The translations under genes and the position numbers were made by a program. This document shows positions 35,022 through 46,420 of a stretch of 64,000 nucleotides of DNA, piece by piece. The DNA comes from Neelides folsomi (Eukaryota; Arthropoda; Collembola; Neelipleona; Neelidae), in the NCBI GenBank assembly GCA_034687125.1, contig JAQGBZ010000221.1:42411-106410 (forward strand), in the 5' to 3' direction. The notes below the pieces were generated by a model. The model was not told where the DNA came from. It saw only the letters and a program-made list of their open reading frames with translations, and searched no databases. Within the stretch, counting starts at the first letter, position 1; each line of letters opens with the position of its first letter.

Positions 35022-37189
35022 CGAATCTCGACGTCTGTCCTTACATTCACCTTTCTACTCCTTCAATAACTACAAGAGGTTTGAAGTTTGTAAGTCAAAT
35101 CACAAATTGGGCAAAACAAGTGCTGATGTAAGTCTTGGAATATTTTCAAAAGTTGTTGACGTACAGGTTATATTATTGTTTTTATTATAAAACATTTATT
35201 TGTGTACCATATGACTTGTCGACGACTATCTCTCACTTCCCTATGCTCCACACGTAAATGTTGTGTTTCTCTTTTCAAACACCCCACAATCCCAAGCTAC
35301 CTTTAAACGTTAAGTTCTCTCTAACTTCATTTCACTTTCTCTTGAACGTTTTAGCAAAGCTCTGCAGAGTTAACAGACTACAAGATAGTTAAAGCTTATC
35401 CTGTCCGTCCTTAAATAAATACTAAATAACTATTTTAAATTATTCAAATTCGGGAACGTTCGTGTTCTCATTAATGAATGAACCAATAAATACGATTACT
35501 GATTGCTGAATTTTGTTCTTAAATTCTTAAAATCCATTCATGATGAAACTTGATAAAGATTACATAATACTTAGATTTAAATTTTGAATACAAGGCAAAA
35601 ATGCCGTCTAAATGTAAGTAGGTTTAGTTCATACTGCACTGAGAGATAATAATTTATTTCATACGGAATGAAGTATGATGCAAAATGTGAACTTATTTCT
35701 ATACCTATACAATGGTATTTTATGGCCTGTCTGCAATATTGAGTTTTTATCGATGATAATTTCGTACTTTATTGTTCATTAAGCTTTTTAATCAGCAATA
35801 TCTCACATATTGTATAAATTCTTACTTTTAGTAATTCTTCGATCTTCATTACGAAATATCAAAATAAGTCTCATATATCTCATACTAATGCATAATGCTA
35901 GATATGGTATATTAATCTGTTGGTTTAATATTGTTTAATTTTGCATAAAAATAAGAGCTGACCATGTGTTTATTGATTACTCTAATCGCATTTGACCATG
36001 AGTTAAAGAAAAACGGAAGTTGTGCACTTAACCAATTAGGACTAAATGAGATAGAAAAAGTTTTTGATGAGAAAGGGAAATGAGATAAAAGTTTTATGAA
36101 TATAAGGAGGTGCGGAATATCCGTACCAAGAGGATCGAGCATCGATTCAATTGTCCCAAATTCTCAGTGGTTGACCTGGTTCAATCTCTGTGAGAGCATT
36201 GCAAGAACAGCGAGACAAAGGGAATCTCTATTTGCTCAAATACATCTCATCGACACTTTTTTCTTTCATTTCCTTTTGTCTTGAACAAAGTGATTCAACA
36301 CTCCAGCAAGAAAATTTTCGATAAGTATTGGAGACAGAATTATATAGATAAATATTAGGTCGCCATTTCCATCAATAATTCAATAAATCATAAATAGTAG
36401 GCGATCGGTCAATTGAAGGAACTCACGCAGAAAAGGAAATAAATATTCAATTACTCTTGTTATTCTAAATAATTTGCAATCATTAGCGTAAGCAAACAAT
36501 TTAAATAATTAACCATTAAATATGGTATATACTAATCCAATAACTTTTTAATGTAAAAAATATAATATTTACAAGAAGCTCTTCGATTGTATTGTGTAAG
36601 TAAATTGCTTGTCTTTAATAAATGCATGTACGTATTTATATTAATATTTGTACCTATACATATATTTGTAGCTACTGTATATACTGTAGAGTACATTATA
36701 CATTAAATAATAAATACACATAGGTAAGTTGATTAACTCTTCAGAATCTCAGATACAATATCAAATAACCGGAAATCATTATTGTATCTAACTAACAATA
36801 AATGTAAGTACGAATATTGCTGATTCAATGATTTGTTCGTAGAGTGTAGATTCTTTATTTTATGTTAGGACTAAAGAGCAAATTAAACGCATCTATATGA
36901 AGAGATTTCCTTGAGGAAATGCAGAAAAAGTCAAAATATTGAGTGACTATTTCAATACACTTCCCTGCCTATTCCAAATATGTTCTATCAAATGTATTTT
37001 TGTTTAACTCTTGGACATTACTTTTACTAGTTACTAATATTCGAATGTGGAAATATTGTATAGTGCAATGTAGCATGTAAAAAAGGAGTTTTACGTCAGA
37101 GACGGTGTTTTGTCTCGGTTGTATTGATTGACGGGAGTTATTAAATCGATATGTTAACCGTTGTGGTTCGAGAGATTTGATTGTTTCTA
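35022..37189. other. 2.2-kb AT-rich intergenic region
   Basis: I find no gene. The sequence is strongly AT-rich with short tandem TA-type stretches (for example 36640-36720). It marks the boundary between the GC-richer left block of genes and the AT-richer right block. The final 150 bases become GC-richer where the next gene's first exon begins. Confidence 0.5.
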
Positions 37190-40017
37190 ATGCGGGCTTG
37201 CGAAGAGGCCGAGGTTCTCCTCTCCTCCATTTTATCAAAAGTGTCGACAATACAAGGGAGGAGACAGGAGAGAAATCCAATCTCCTATCTCTCAAACTCC
37301 CAATATTTGATAGAGTAAGTCCCTAGACGTTCTTTCTTATTTTTACCATCCTATTGCCATTATTAATTTGAGAAGTATATTTCATTCACTTATATTCTAA
37401 CGACAATAGTTCGAGACCAACAAACTTCTATACACCTCCAATCTATTCAGCACAAAGAACTATTAGACATAAAAGGTAAGATTTAACAAAATAATAATAT
37501 ATGCATAACCTGTAATTTATTACTGTCCTGTAATAAATTATATACTTCTGAATTTGTATATTAAGCTGTTCTTCAAAATAACAATTGTACCAAATAAATA
37601 AAATATTTCTAATACATGGCATGGTCCCTGGTCTATGTATGGTCAAGTCCTATTGAAATTTTCAATGTATGTATTCAATGTTAAACGTTGTATTTAACGA
37701 TAAACTTTATCATTATAAAGGGTTATAAACCATGAATTAAAAACATTTATCTTTTGAAGCAGTAAATAATCAATGAACTGACTTGTCTTTATAATTACCA
37801 AAAAGTCAATAATCTTCTAATACTAAACATTTAGTAGGCATATTTGTATATTCAAACATCTCCATTATAAATGAACTGGTCGATTTTATGAATTTTAGAA
37901 TGGATAAAGAAACGAGAGGAACGCAGACGGACGAGATTCCATCATCATCAACCACTTTCAAGGAAACTTCCACCTCCCCGATGAGTTCCCGGACATCGAG
38001 TGCAAAGTATAAGGCAAAACTCGCCGAGCTCGACAATCTCACCGGCCACATCATCATACACAAGTTCTTTACAAAGGAAGACGTGGACTTGGAGAGCTTC
38101 ATCAAAGAGTTGACAAAGAGAGAGCCAATGGCCAAAATATTTAACTCAACTCTCAACTCGGTCGTTTTTAGTAAAAATGGAACCCAAGAAGTGCAAGAAG
38201 TGAAAACATCTATCGAATTAGATAATAATGCCCAATTTACTACTAATAAAAACGATCCAGTTAAAACAGAGGAGATAGTCGAGAATGGCCACGAAGAAGT
38301 AAAGGAGAAAGAAAACAAAGCAGAGAATTCAAAGAAAAATGAACTTTGTGACCAGGAAAAATCAGTAGATAGAAATATTGTGAAGGATGAATTAGGAGAA
38401 ATCGGAATAAAAGAGAAAAAAATTGCACAGTTACGCACTCAGGGTCAGATATCATCATTTTCATTGGACAAAGTGGAAGATTCTTCAGCTCAAACTCCCC
38501 AAGAGAATCATCAACCCCCAACAATTACAGAAGAAATAAATGAAGAACAATCCGCAGAAAATGAGAATCCAAAAGCAATTAATAATGCTGAAGCAAATAC
38601 AACAAACAAAGCTGAATCAAAAACTATTGATAATGAAGAACCTCAAAATGTTGAAACCAAAGAAAACTCCAAGAATGAACCAAATGAAGATAAGAAAGAG
38701 AAAATGGAATATAGAATATTGGGAGTTGGGCAAATTGTGGGTAAGTCAAGCGAAAGTCGAGAAATAGCCGAAGAGCTTCTACTGAAAATAGAAGAAGAAA
38801 TCATAAATCCTCAAATCTCCAATTTACTTCTCAATCTCCCTTCTTCAACTTCCAATCCTGAATCAGCAAATGAGACCCACCAGGCTAACCAAAGTGTTCA
38901 AACAGAGAAAAATGAGAAAGAGAATAAAATTCAAGTTCCAATAAACGACCAAAATAAGGACAAATCTAAACTTGCAAATCAACCAATTCAAGTTCCCAAA
39001 TTCTCTTATGAGGATGCCGATGGGAATAAAAGTGAAAATGAGCCGGAAGGTTCCGAAGGACAAATCTCATCCGAGCTTATTACCATAATTGAACCCATTG
39101 AGGCTCCCAGTTCCAATGAACCGAAACCAGAAACAAAACAACCGAAACAAGATAATGAAACTGAAAATGGTGAAGCTGCCAAATGTCCATTAGAGCCAGG
39201 AGCCCAATTACCTATAGAATCTGTTGAATCTCAACCAAGTAAATCTATCGAACCTCCCAGCAATTTGTCCGATAAAAATGAAAATGAAGATGTGAAGAAA
39301 CTTGTAAGATCTCCTTCATTCGACAGCGGATTCAATACGAATACCAACACCATAACCGATTCTCCCGAAACAAGCTCAACTTTCACCCCACCAAAGACGG
39401 TGACAAGTGGAGGAAGCAATCTCCTCTTGCCCCCTCCGATAGCACAGTATGAAAACGACTCCATGGAAAAAGAGGAGGAAATGAAACTCGTATGTGCAGA
39501 GGAACAAGAAGCAATTTTAGTTCCAATCCTTTATGGCGACTCAACCGACAACCTAGTCCTTTTTAAGTCCGATGATGATAGTTCGATAGCTGTGGACGAG
39601 AATTACGATGCGAGGTCGGAGTCGTCAAATGTTTCAATTCAAAGCTCAAGGAATTCTAATTTGAGAAATATCAGCGTCCAGACGAGGAAGAAAGGAATGC
39701 GGAGTGGGGGGTTGATGTCAGGAAGCTCGACGGCTTCTTCGAGTGCCCAACTCATTGACTTGGAAGTTGTGTCCAAGAGAAGTTCGGTCATTGGTTCTTC
39801 GAGCCGACGTCTTTACTTGCCATCATCTTCCTCTTCGCTCAACGTGCTCAATTTGGACTTGAGCCTCAGCGCCGTGGATGAGCTGAAGCTGAATGTGAAG
39901 ATGAGTCCAGGACGAGAGAGGAGACGAATCAGCATCAAAGGACCTCCGAAGGAGATTGAAGGTAAAACAGAGAAAGTGAAAAGATCGTTGGAGAGGTTGG
40001 AGAAAGTTGTTAAATAA
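37190..40017 (+). CDS. Acidic disordered protein with several LC8-type QT motifs
   Basis: I do not recognise the family. Three exons join in one frame: 37190-37314 (MRACEEAEVLLSSILSKV..., in-frame TGA just upstream of the ATG), 37410-37475 (RPTNFYTPPIYSAQRTIRHK) and 37899-40017, giving about 769 residues. Donors are GTAAGT and GTAAGA, and the acceptors are clean. An ATG at 37888 lies inside the last intron's acceptor, so it is not used in this model. The large exon opens MDKETRGTQTDE, then a short folded-looking piece (KYKAKLAELDNLTGHIIIHK), then about 550 residues rich in Glu, Lys, Asn and Ser. A Ser-rich basic C-terminus includes RRRISIKGPP. The motifs GTQTD, SAQTP, SVQTE and SVQTR resemble dynein light chain LC8 docking sites. 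I infer an intrinsically disordered scaffold; nothing indicates an enzyme. Confidence 0.8.
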
Positions 40018-40650
40018 GGTTTATACAATTAATATTAAATGTAATGTATCCAATATTAAATCATATCTATAATGATGATGAACTTTAAATGTTGACGTGT
40101 CTCTCTAATAAACATATCTCAACATCCACAATTTAATTGGTAATTTAATAAAATAAAAAATGCAAGTCTTGTGTGATCGTGATTGTTTTAATTAAATAAT
40201 AAAAAGAAATGGTGGCTAGAAGTTAGTACAATATTGTAAATCCGTCCAAAGAAATAAAAATTTCGTCCATTTCAATTCTAACTTTTATTACTTTGAAATA
40301 CCATTAAAGTTAAAAAATAAGTTAAATGGTGCAATCTTTGCGACAAGGGACGATCTGGGCATCTAAATTCAGCCTTTGCAACTCAAAATTATACAGGCCG
40401 GGAGGAAGGCCAAAACAAAAAACAATGTGAAAATTTAACGAATTCTCTATTAAAATTAGTAAAGTTGATGCAAATTATAACTTCACTGTATTGTGATTTT
40501 TAATTTAATTAATTTTTAACAATTGACCTTGCAGTATATCTTCATCGTATCATTGTTCATTGTACTACTTTTGTTTACTTTTATTATATAAACTTTTATT
40601 TTATAATTAATTATACCTAAGCCATTTCATATAATCTTAACTGTCAAAAG
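40018..40650. other. Spacer upstream of EME1
   Basis: AT-rich, with no gene seen. It includes the 3' UTR of the preceding gene and the EME1 promoter. Confidence 0.4.
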
Positions 40651-42872
40651 ATGAATCATCAATTGGAACCTGATCAATTTCATTCTCAAAATTCTAATTC
40701 CTCAACTTCTTCGGTACAATCTGTGGAATATGTCATATCTGCAAAGTCTGTAGCTGCTAATGCAAAAGTGGCTGCTTTAGCAAAATCTATAAAGGTTGGT
40801 CAATTCCTCTCTTTTAAAATAAAACTTAAAATAAAAATACAAGTAACAAGACACAGTTAAATTGTTCTCAAAAACAAAAAAATAGAAAAAAAAGAATTTC
40901 ATAATGTCATTGCCCTTCAGGATAAGGAGTTGCAAGCAAAGAAGGAAGAAAAGGCCGCTGAAAAACTTCGCAAGAAAAAAGAAAGGGATGATAAAAAGGC
41001 TGCAAAGGCTGTTGATAAAGCATTGAAAGATGTGGACAGAGAAGTGGTAAAGTCGATGAAACCAGGAGAAGCTCAAAAGGTTCTAAAATTAAATTCGAAT
41101 ATATATTACATTGGGAGTTAAGGGAAATTTTGAATTCAAATTAAATATTAACTTTGTCCCAATTGTTTTTTATTTAGAATCTGACACTTTTAATTTGTAA
41201 TGAATTGGAGCAAAGATTTCAAGACTTGATAGAAATTCCCATCCTCTCTGCAGAAATGAAATTGGAATATGTGAATGATCCTCTTATCAAGAAATCAATT
41301 TCTTTTCAGAGAGAAATATTCTTTAAAGCTATCGGACCAGACATGAAAGTAATTGTAACATACTTTAATTATAAAATTTAATACTTACTTCTGACTCGAA
41401 TAACTAAATTTAATTTTTAATTAAGGTGAATAAAACGTCAACATTTCATAATGAAGATGACTTGATTACGTTGATCGATATGGAAGATGCGGTGAAAATG
41501 ATCAATGCACAAGTTGACAAAGACTCTTATGGCATGAACCTTCAAGTTTACATTGAATCAATGAAAACGGCAGCACCAGGGAAAAAAATCTCATTTTTCA
41601 TCATGGGTCTTTCCGATTATTTTAAGTAAACCATGATTTGAATTAAATACACTTTAAAACAATCTTTGTAAGAGATTAAAATTTTATCAGGTGTAAATAA
41701 TTTTCACAATTAATTTTATTAAAAGGAAACAGAAGCAAATGGAGAATAAAGAATTTCGCAATAAAGTTTTAGAAGGAGAAAATGGAAGTCCAACCAAGAA
41801 AAGAAAGAAAAAAGAAACACCATTTTCTTTACTTCCAAAGATATCCGAGTAAGTGATAGAAATTGGATGAATTTTATTTCTAATCTCATTTATGATCATA
41901 TTTAATTTATCAAGCAAATTTTAAATTTTTAGATATGACCTCCAGAGTGCCTTATGTGAAGTTCAGATAAACTGCTTGGCAAATATCCGACAAGTGAAGA
42001 ACGAGAAGGAATTTATTCCTTTGCTCCTTCAACTTGCTAGGGCTGTTTCAGATGCTCCGTTCAAGTAAATAATATTCTTTTAAATTATAATTTAAAATAA
42101 TTACTAAGTTTCAGCTTTCTGCCTGCTTCTCCATCACATAAAAAACATGAGCAATCCAATTGTAAGTTAACAATATATTTATGTAATATGAACTTATTGT
42201 TTTAAAATTGCAGGAAAGAAAAAATGAAAAGTGGATTTGATTGGCATGCACTTGCGGACTCTTATGGCGGAATTAAAGTTACAAAAGAAGGTGTTGGGAT
42301 GAAAGATCTTTGGGTAGCTCAACTCCTTCAAATGCCATCGACAACGATTGATATTGCCAAAGCCATTGCTAATAACTATCATTCCCCTCGAGCTCTTTTT
42401 GAAGTACTTAATTTTTTGTTACTAAATTGAAAGATTCAGATTCTGATTTACTAAAGTTCGGAATCGCTTTTTTAGATTTTACTTTTACTTTACCGTATAT
42501 AATAAATAACGAGTATTTTAGGTGTCTGAATACTCATTCAACTTCAACGTTCTATATTAAATAAGCATAAGAGTATTTAGAGATATTAATTAATACAAAT
42601 TACTTGTACTTACATGTTGAATATTATTTATTTTCAAGGCTTACAAATATTGCGGAGAATCCGAAGGGGAAAAACTTCTTCAGGACATCAATGTAATAAA
42701 TCGCTCTATTTTAACAAGGATCTTTTTGATGTAACTTTCCTTTATGGCTCTGTCTTAGGTGCGTATGGGTGTTGGGCCGCTGGCTAGGAACCGAAGATTG
42801 GGCCCTGAATTGAGTAAAAAATATTTCCTTCATTTTACTTCAACGAATCCTGAACGTTATTTGTCTCAATAA
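40651..42872 (+). CDS. EME1: Crossover junction endonuclease EME1
   Basis: Non-catalytic partner of MUS81, which cuts branched DNA during recombination and fork repair. Nine exons join in phase (40651-40794, 40921-41079, 41178-41348, 41426-41625, 41726-41848, 41933-42064, 42214-42403, 42639-42692, 42759-42872) to 428 residues. The N-terminus has a Lys/Ala/Glu coiled coil (KKEEKAAEKLRKKKERDDKK), then ERF-nuclease-like strands, YDLQSALCEVQINCLANIRQ, LLQLARAVSDAPFKK, and WHALADSYGGIKVTKEGVGM. The C-terminal helix-hairpin-helix region has QMPSTTIDIAKAIANNYHSP, YCGESEGEKLLQDI, and GPLARNRRLGPELSKKYF. The last block matches the SRRIGPELSRRIY signature of animal EME1. It is shorter than human EME1 (570), mainly at the N-terminus. 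Confidence 0.92.
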
Positions 42873-43365
42873 CCACATTAAAATAAAACGCAAACAAGTT
42901 ATTAAACGTTGTTCTAATCATATAACTTAGTTATTTTGAACATGAAAATGGCATATTTATGTTTAAACTTCATTTTCACGATACACTTGTAAAATTGACA
43001 AAATGAGAAGATAAACGAAATTTTGAGTATTGCAATATTGGCAATATCGGCGGAATTTTCTATATCCATTAATTGTTAATTAATAGTTAAACACTTAGTT
43101 TAATATTTAATTTAACTCGATTAATTAAAAGGAGAAAAGGAAAAAGAAGTTGAATTACGAAACGGTGAAAGCCGTGAAAGTTGGCACTATTTAGCATTAT
43201 TGCAGGTCAAGGGAACACTTCAATTTTTGGGTTCAAAGACCGGCCCGTTTGCTCCTGCGCAAAGTACTCGTCTTTGTCTCACTAAAGTTCTTTCACCTTC
43301 ACTGCTCTCTCTGGAAAGTTTCGGTCGCAGGTCACTCATCTTCTCGCCACAGGTCACAGTTAATC
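42873..43365. other. Spacer and 5' region of the next gene
   Basis: AT-rich, no separate gene seen. From about 43200 it becomes GC-richer and is probably the 5' UTR of the gene that starts at 43366. Confidence 0.4.
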
Positions 43366-45106
43366 ATGGATTTGCCAATTTTGGAGTCGGAGATGAGCAC
43401 CGAGGAGTATAACAAGGTGATCATCAGAAAAGACGAAGACGGAGTTTTGGACGACGAACTTCCTATTTTATTCCCAGAAGTGTCTGTCCCTGAGCCCAAG
43501 AAAAAGAAGTCAAAATCAAAGAACGGGTCAATGTATGTTGGAGTGCAAAACAGGTAAAATTTTAAAGTTCCTTAAACTTAAAACCCTTAAATCTTTCTAT
43601 AGAAGTCGTTAAAGTCCATCATCTTATAAAGACAATCTAATAACGTTTATTTTGTCCATTAAAAGGAATTTTTGGCTTGAGATTCAAAAGATGTATGGAT
43701 TCGATAACGCAAACAATTTCTCAACTTTCATGTAAGAACTTACATATATGAAAACTACTAAAAGAAAACTTAATTTGAAACATTATCACTGATTAATTCT
43801 AAAATTTATTAACAGGCTATCCAACATGGTCTTCTTCCACGAGTAAGTTATCCTTGATAAATACTCAGAATTTACAATGACGGGGGATCGTCGTAAAACA
43901 ACTCGAGATTGAGTTTTTCTCGGTTTCCGCCGAAACTCAAAAAATACCGCAAAGGTTCCAAATAAAAAAATAGTGCATTATAAGAGGATTATTAAGTTTT
44001 TAATACAATCTAGAGATATTTATATTATATATGGGGTTGATGCACTGCCTATTTTCAATGAATTATAACTTTAATACAGTACGTTCTATGATTAGAACCT
44101 TTTAATAAATGTAATGACACTTGATGGGTTATATATTATCCTATATTGAGTTGTTAAGTAGTAAATTTCTTACCCAAATTATTAAATCATTAACTGTAAG
44201 TACATTATTTCCGCAATTCATTAGAATTACCGAGATCATGACCAGCCCCACTCTATTTATACGAAAACTATTATATTCTTTCATGTTTTGAGGATTTAAC
44301 CGTTTCTTTTTACATATCATTTAATAGAATTTTATCTTCCTTTTCAATGTTTATTTAAAATTGGCAATGAGAAAACATTGTTTATATTGTAAACTTCTTA
44401 ATTTGGGGGATTTTAATGAACCTTAATATAAAAATTAAAACGAACAAAATTTAAATTGAATAGTGCACCTATAGCAAGTGGGTTATTATAATTAAATATT
44501 ATTGTATTTTTCGAGTTTCGCCAGAAACTGAGAAAAACTGAAAAAAAAACTCAATCTCGAGTTGTTTTACGACGCTCTCCTTCAATTAATGAATTCTGGA
44601 TTATAAATATTTTTAAGTTAATTTGTGAACAAACAGTGATATATTGTAAATAATCGCATTTATCTTGAAGGAATGTGATGCAAAGTGCGAAATTACTTGA
44701 AGATAAAGGGCTCTTTGAGATCGGAGAAGTGAAATGGTTGGAAGGGTATCCATTTTGCATTACTCCTGAAGGCAATGTCGTTCAACTCACATCAAATCCG
44801 GATGTTGGGAATGAAGCGAAAAAGAAGAAATCTAAAGTTGTGAATGAAGTTAAAAGGAAGAGAACGAAATCTGGGAATGAAGCTAAGCGGAAAAGATCCA
44901 AAGCTGCCAAAAGTCGCTCGAAAGAGATCATTGCTGAACCAGGACCTCAAGAGATTTGTGAAATGGACATGGACGAAATTCGGTCAGACAACAATCCCTA
45001 TGAAATCGAATCCGACCTCGAACTCAACAAGTCCATTGATTCATACCACACTGAAAATGACCTCGATGTTACGAATGATTCCATTGAAGGCTATGCTCAA
45101 CTCTGA
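43366..45106 (+). CDS. Unrecognised nuclear-looking protein with Lys/Arg repeats
   Basis: I do not recognise this gene. Four exons (43366-43553, 43666-43731, 43816-43842, 44671-45106) join in phase to about 238 residues. The start is MDLPILESEMSTEEYNK. A Lys cluster (PKKKKSKSKNG) precedes a small, probably folded core (NFWLEIQKMYGFDNANNFST, then MVFFHENVMQSAKLLEDKGL, FEIGEVKWLEGYPF). Three imperfect repeats of the NEAK(R)KR(T)KS type follow, at about codons 155-195, then an acidic tail. The two basic clusters look like nuclear localisation signals, and I infer a nuclear protein. The third intron (43843-44670) contains an inverted-repeat transposon. The 27-nt third exon is unusually small. Confidence 0.75.
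43889..44574. mobile_element. 686-bp MITE inside an intron
   Basis: The ends are inverted copies of about 60 bp: CGTCGTAAAACAACTCGAGA at 43889 and its complement ending at 44574, both continuing into TTGAG, a T-rich run and GTTTC-x-GCGAAACTC. There is no coding capacity inside. I cannot define a clean target-site duplication, so the superfamily is open. It sits wholly within the third intron of the gene at 43366. Confidence 0.8.
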
Positions 45107-45667
45107 TTTAAACTTTACAATCAGTCAAATAATTATGTTACTTTTAAATAATAATGTTTCTTTTATTGTTCAAATTAGTTGTATAAGAATTTATTTCCTT
45201 AAATGTTAAATGTCGAATGTTAGCTGAAAGTTAAATTCATTGTAATTAATCATGCATGATGCCCATTCGATTTTAATTTGTTAAAACAATATAACGAAAA
45301 ATGTTAATTGCACGCATATTTGATATGATATTTTAATGATGTAAAACTATAATTTTAAGTCAAATATTGAAAAATTGTTCGTGGAAAAATTAATAATGTA
45401 CTCATAATATTACACTTAAAATAAAATCTATTCATGTGCTCTTTATATAAAACGTAATCATAATGGGATTTCCATCAATTTATAAGTTTAAAGATTAAAA
45501 TGTCAAAATATAATTGAAAATTCGTTTATATTGTTGATTAAAGTTAGACATAATTATAAGATTGTAAATGATAGTTAAAATAATTATGGGTAAAACATTT
45601 TGGATATACATATAAGAAAACTCCCAATTTCAAAACATTTAACAAGACTAAACCAAATGTTGACTAA
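45107..45667. other. Convergent spacer
   Basis: AT-rich sequence between two convergent genes, with no gene seen. It should contain both 3' UTRs. Confidence 0.4.
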
Positions 45668-46000
45668 TTAATTTGCAAGTGTTAATAGAGCAGAGAGTCC
45701 TGAATCTGTCCATTTCTCTTCCATTTGTTTTGGTGTCAATGTTGGCCCTTGATCTCCGCAGTCAAGTTCGGGAAGATCTCCTGGAGGAACTTCAGCCTAC
45801 ATTCATTAAAAGGTCAAACATTAATTTAATACATAAAATTAAATATTCAAATGCCATGATATAAAATTTGTTAATTTACAACACTAATGAAGTTTAAATC
45901 AAATCTAGGTTCTTACTTCCCCAGGAGGTAATTGATCCTGTCTCCATCGATTGTCAATGATATTCGCTCTGTACCAGTTGAGTCTAACTTGGGAGTCCAT
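45668..46000 (-). CDS. ANAPC13: Anaphase-promoting complex subunit 13
   Basis: Small subunit of the APC/C cell-cycle ubiquitin ligase. Two tiny exons, 46000-45917 (28 codons) and 45796-45668, join in phase 0 across a GTAAGA...TAG intron to give 70 residues; the vertebrate protein has 74. The start MDSQVRLNWYRANIIDNRWR followed by QDQLP corresponds to the MDSEVQRDGRILDLIDDAWR / EDKLP block of APC13. The second exon gives VPPGDLPELD and then EEKWTDSGLSAL, matching the PLNELPEPE and E-x-KWTDLAL signatures. The gene lies within an otherwise gene-free-looking stretch and diverges from THADA, 420 bp apart. Confidence 0.88.
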
Positions 46001-46420
46001 TCTTAATAGGTTACTTGATGAAAACAGATGTAACTGCCAAGCTTAGCTGTTAGAGGAAAAGGTTATTCTTACATTAAATTAAATTCTTAAATACACGTAA
46101 TTCTAACAAAAAATTATTAATTGTATTTACATGACTTACGAGTTACAACCAACTCGAAACTGCTAAAATTGAAGATTTCAAGACGGATGATAAAATTTGA
46201 AATTATTGTGATATACAATCAGAGAGAGAGAGACAAAAAGTTGGGTTTTAGCCGCGATAATGAAATCACTTTTGAATTTCCTCGTGTAAAGAAATAAGAA
46301 ATCATAAAAATATTACATTGATATTACATTTACACAAGCCGAAGTTATTAGTTATAACTTTAACCACAGCTTTGAAGATCATTTAAATAAAGGTTTAATT
46401 GATTTTTTATAAATTCAAAA
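46001..46420. promoter_or_regulatory. Divergent ANAPC13/THADA intergenic region
   Basis: The two start codons face outward with 420 bp between them, so both promoters must lie here. It includes a short GAGAGAGAGAGA run at 46220-46231. I recognise no other motif. Confidence 0.45.

Noticed and set aside
37888-37899. ATG at 37888 as the start of the acidic protein
   Set aside because: It lies in the AT-rich end of an intron, and AG at 37897-37898 is the acceptor that joins an upstream coding exon in frame.
37806-38438. 210-codon minus-strand ORF opposite the acidic gene
   Set aside because: It is Ser/Phe-rich because it is the complement of Glu/Lys-rich coding sequence; the plus-strand frame is 700 codons long and splice-linked.
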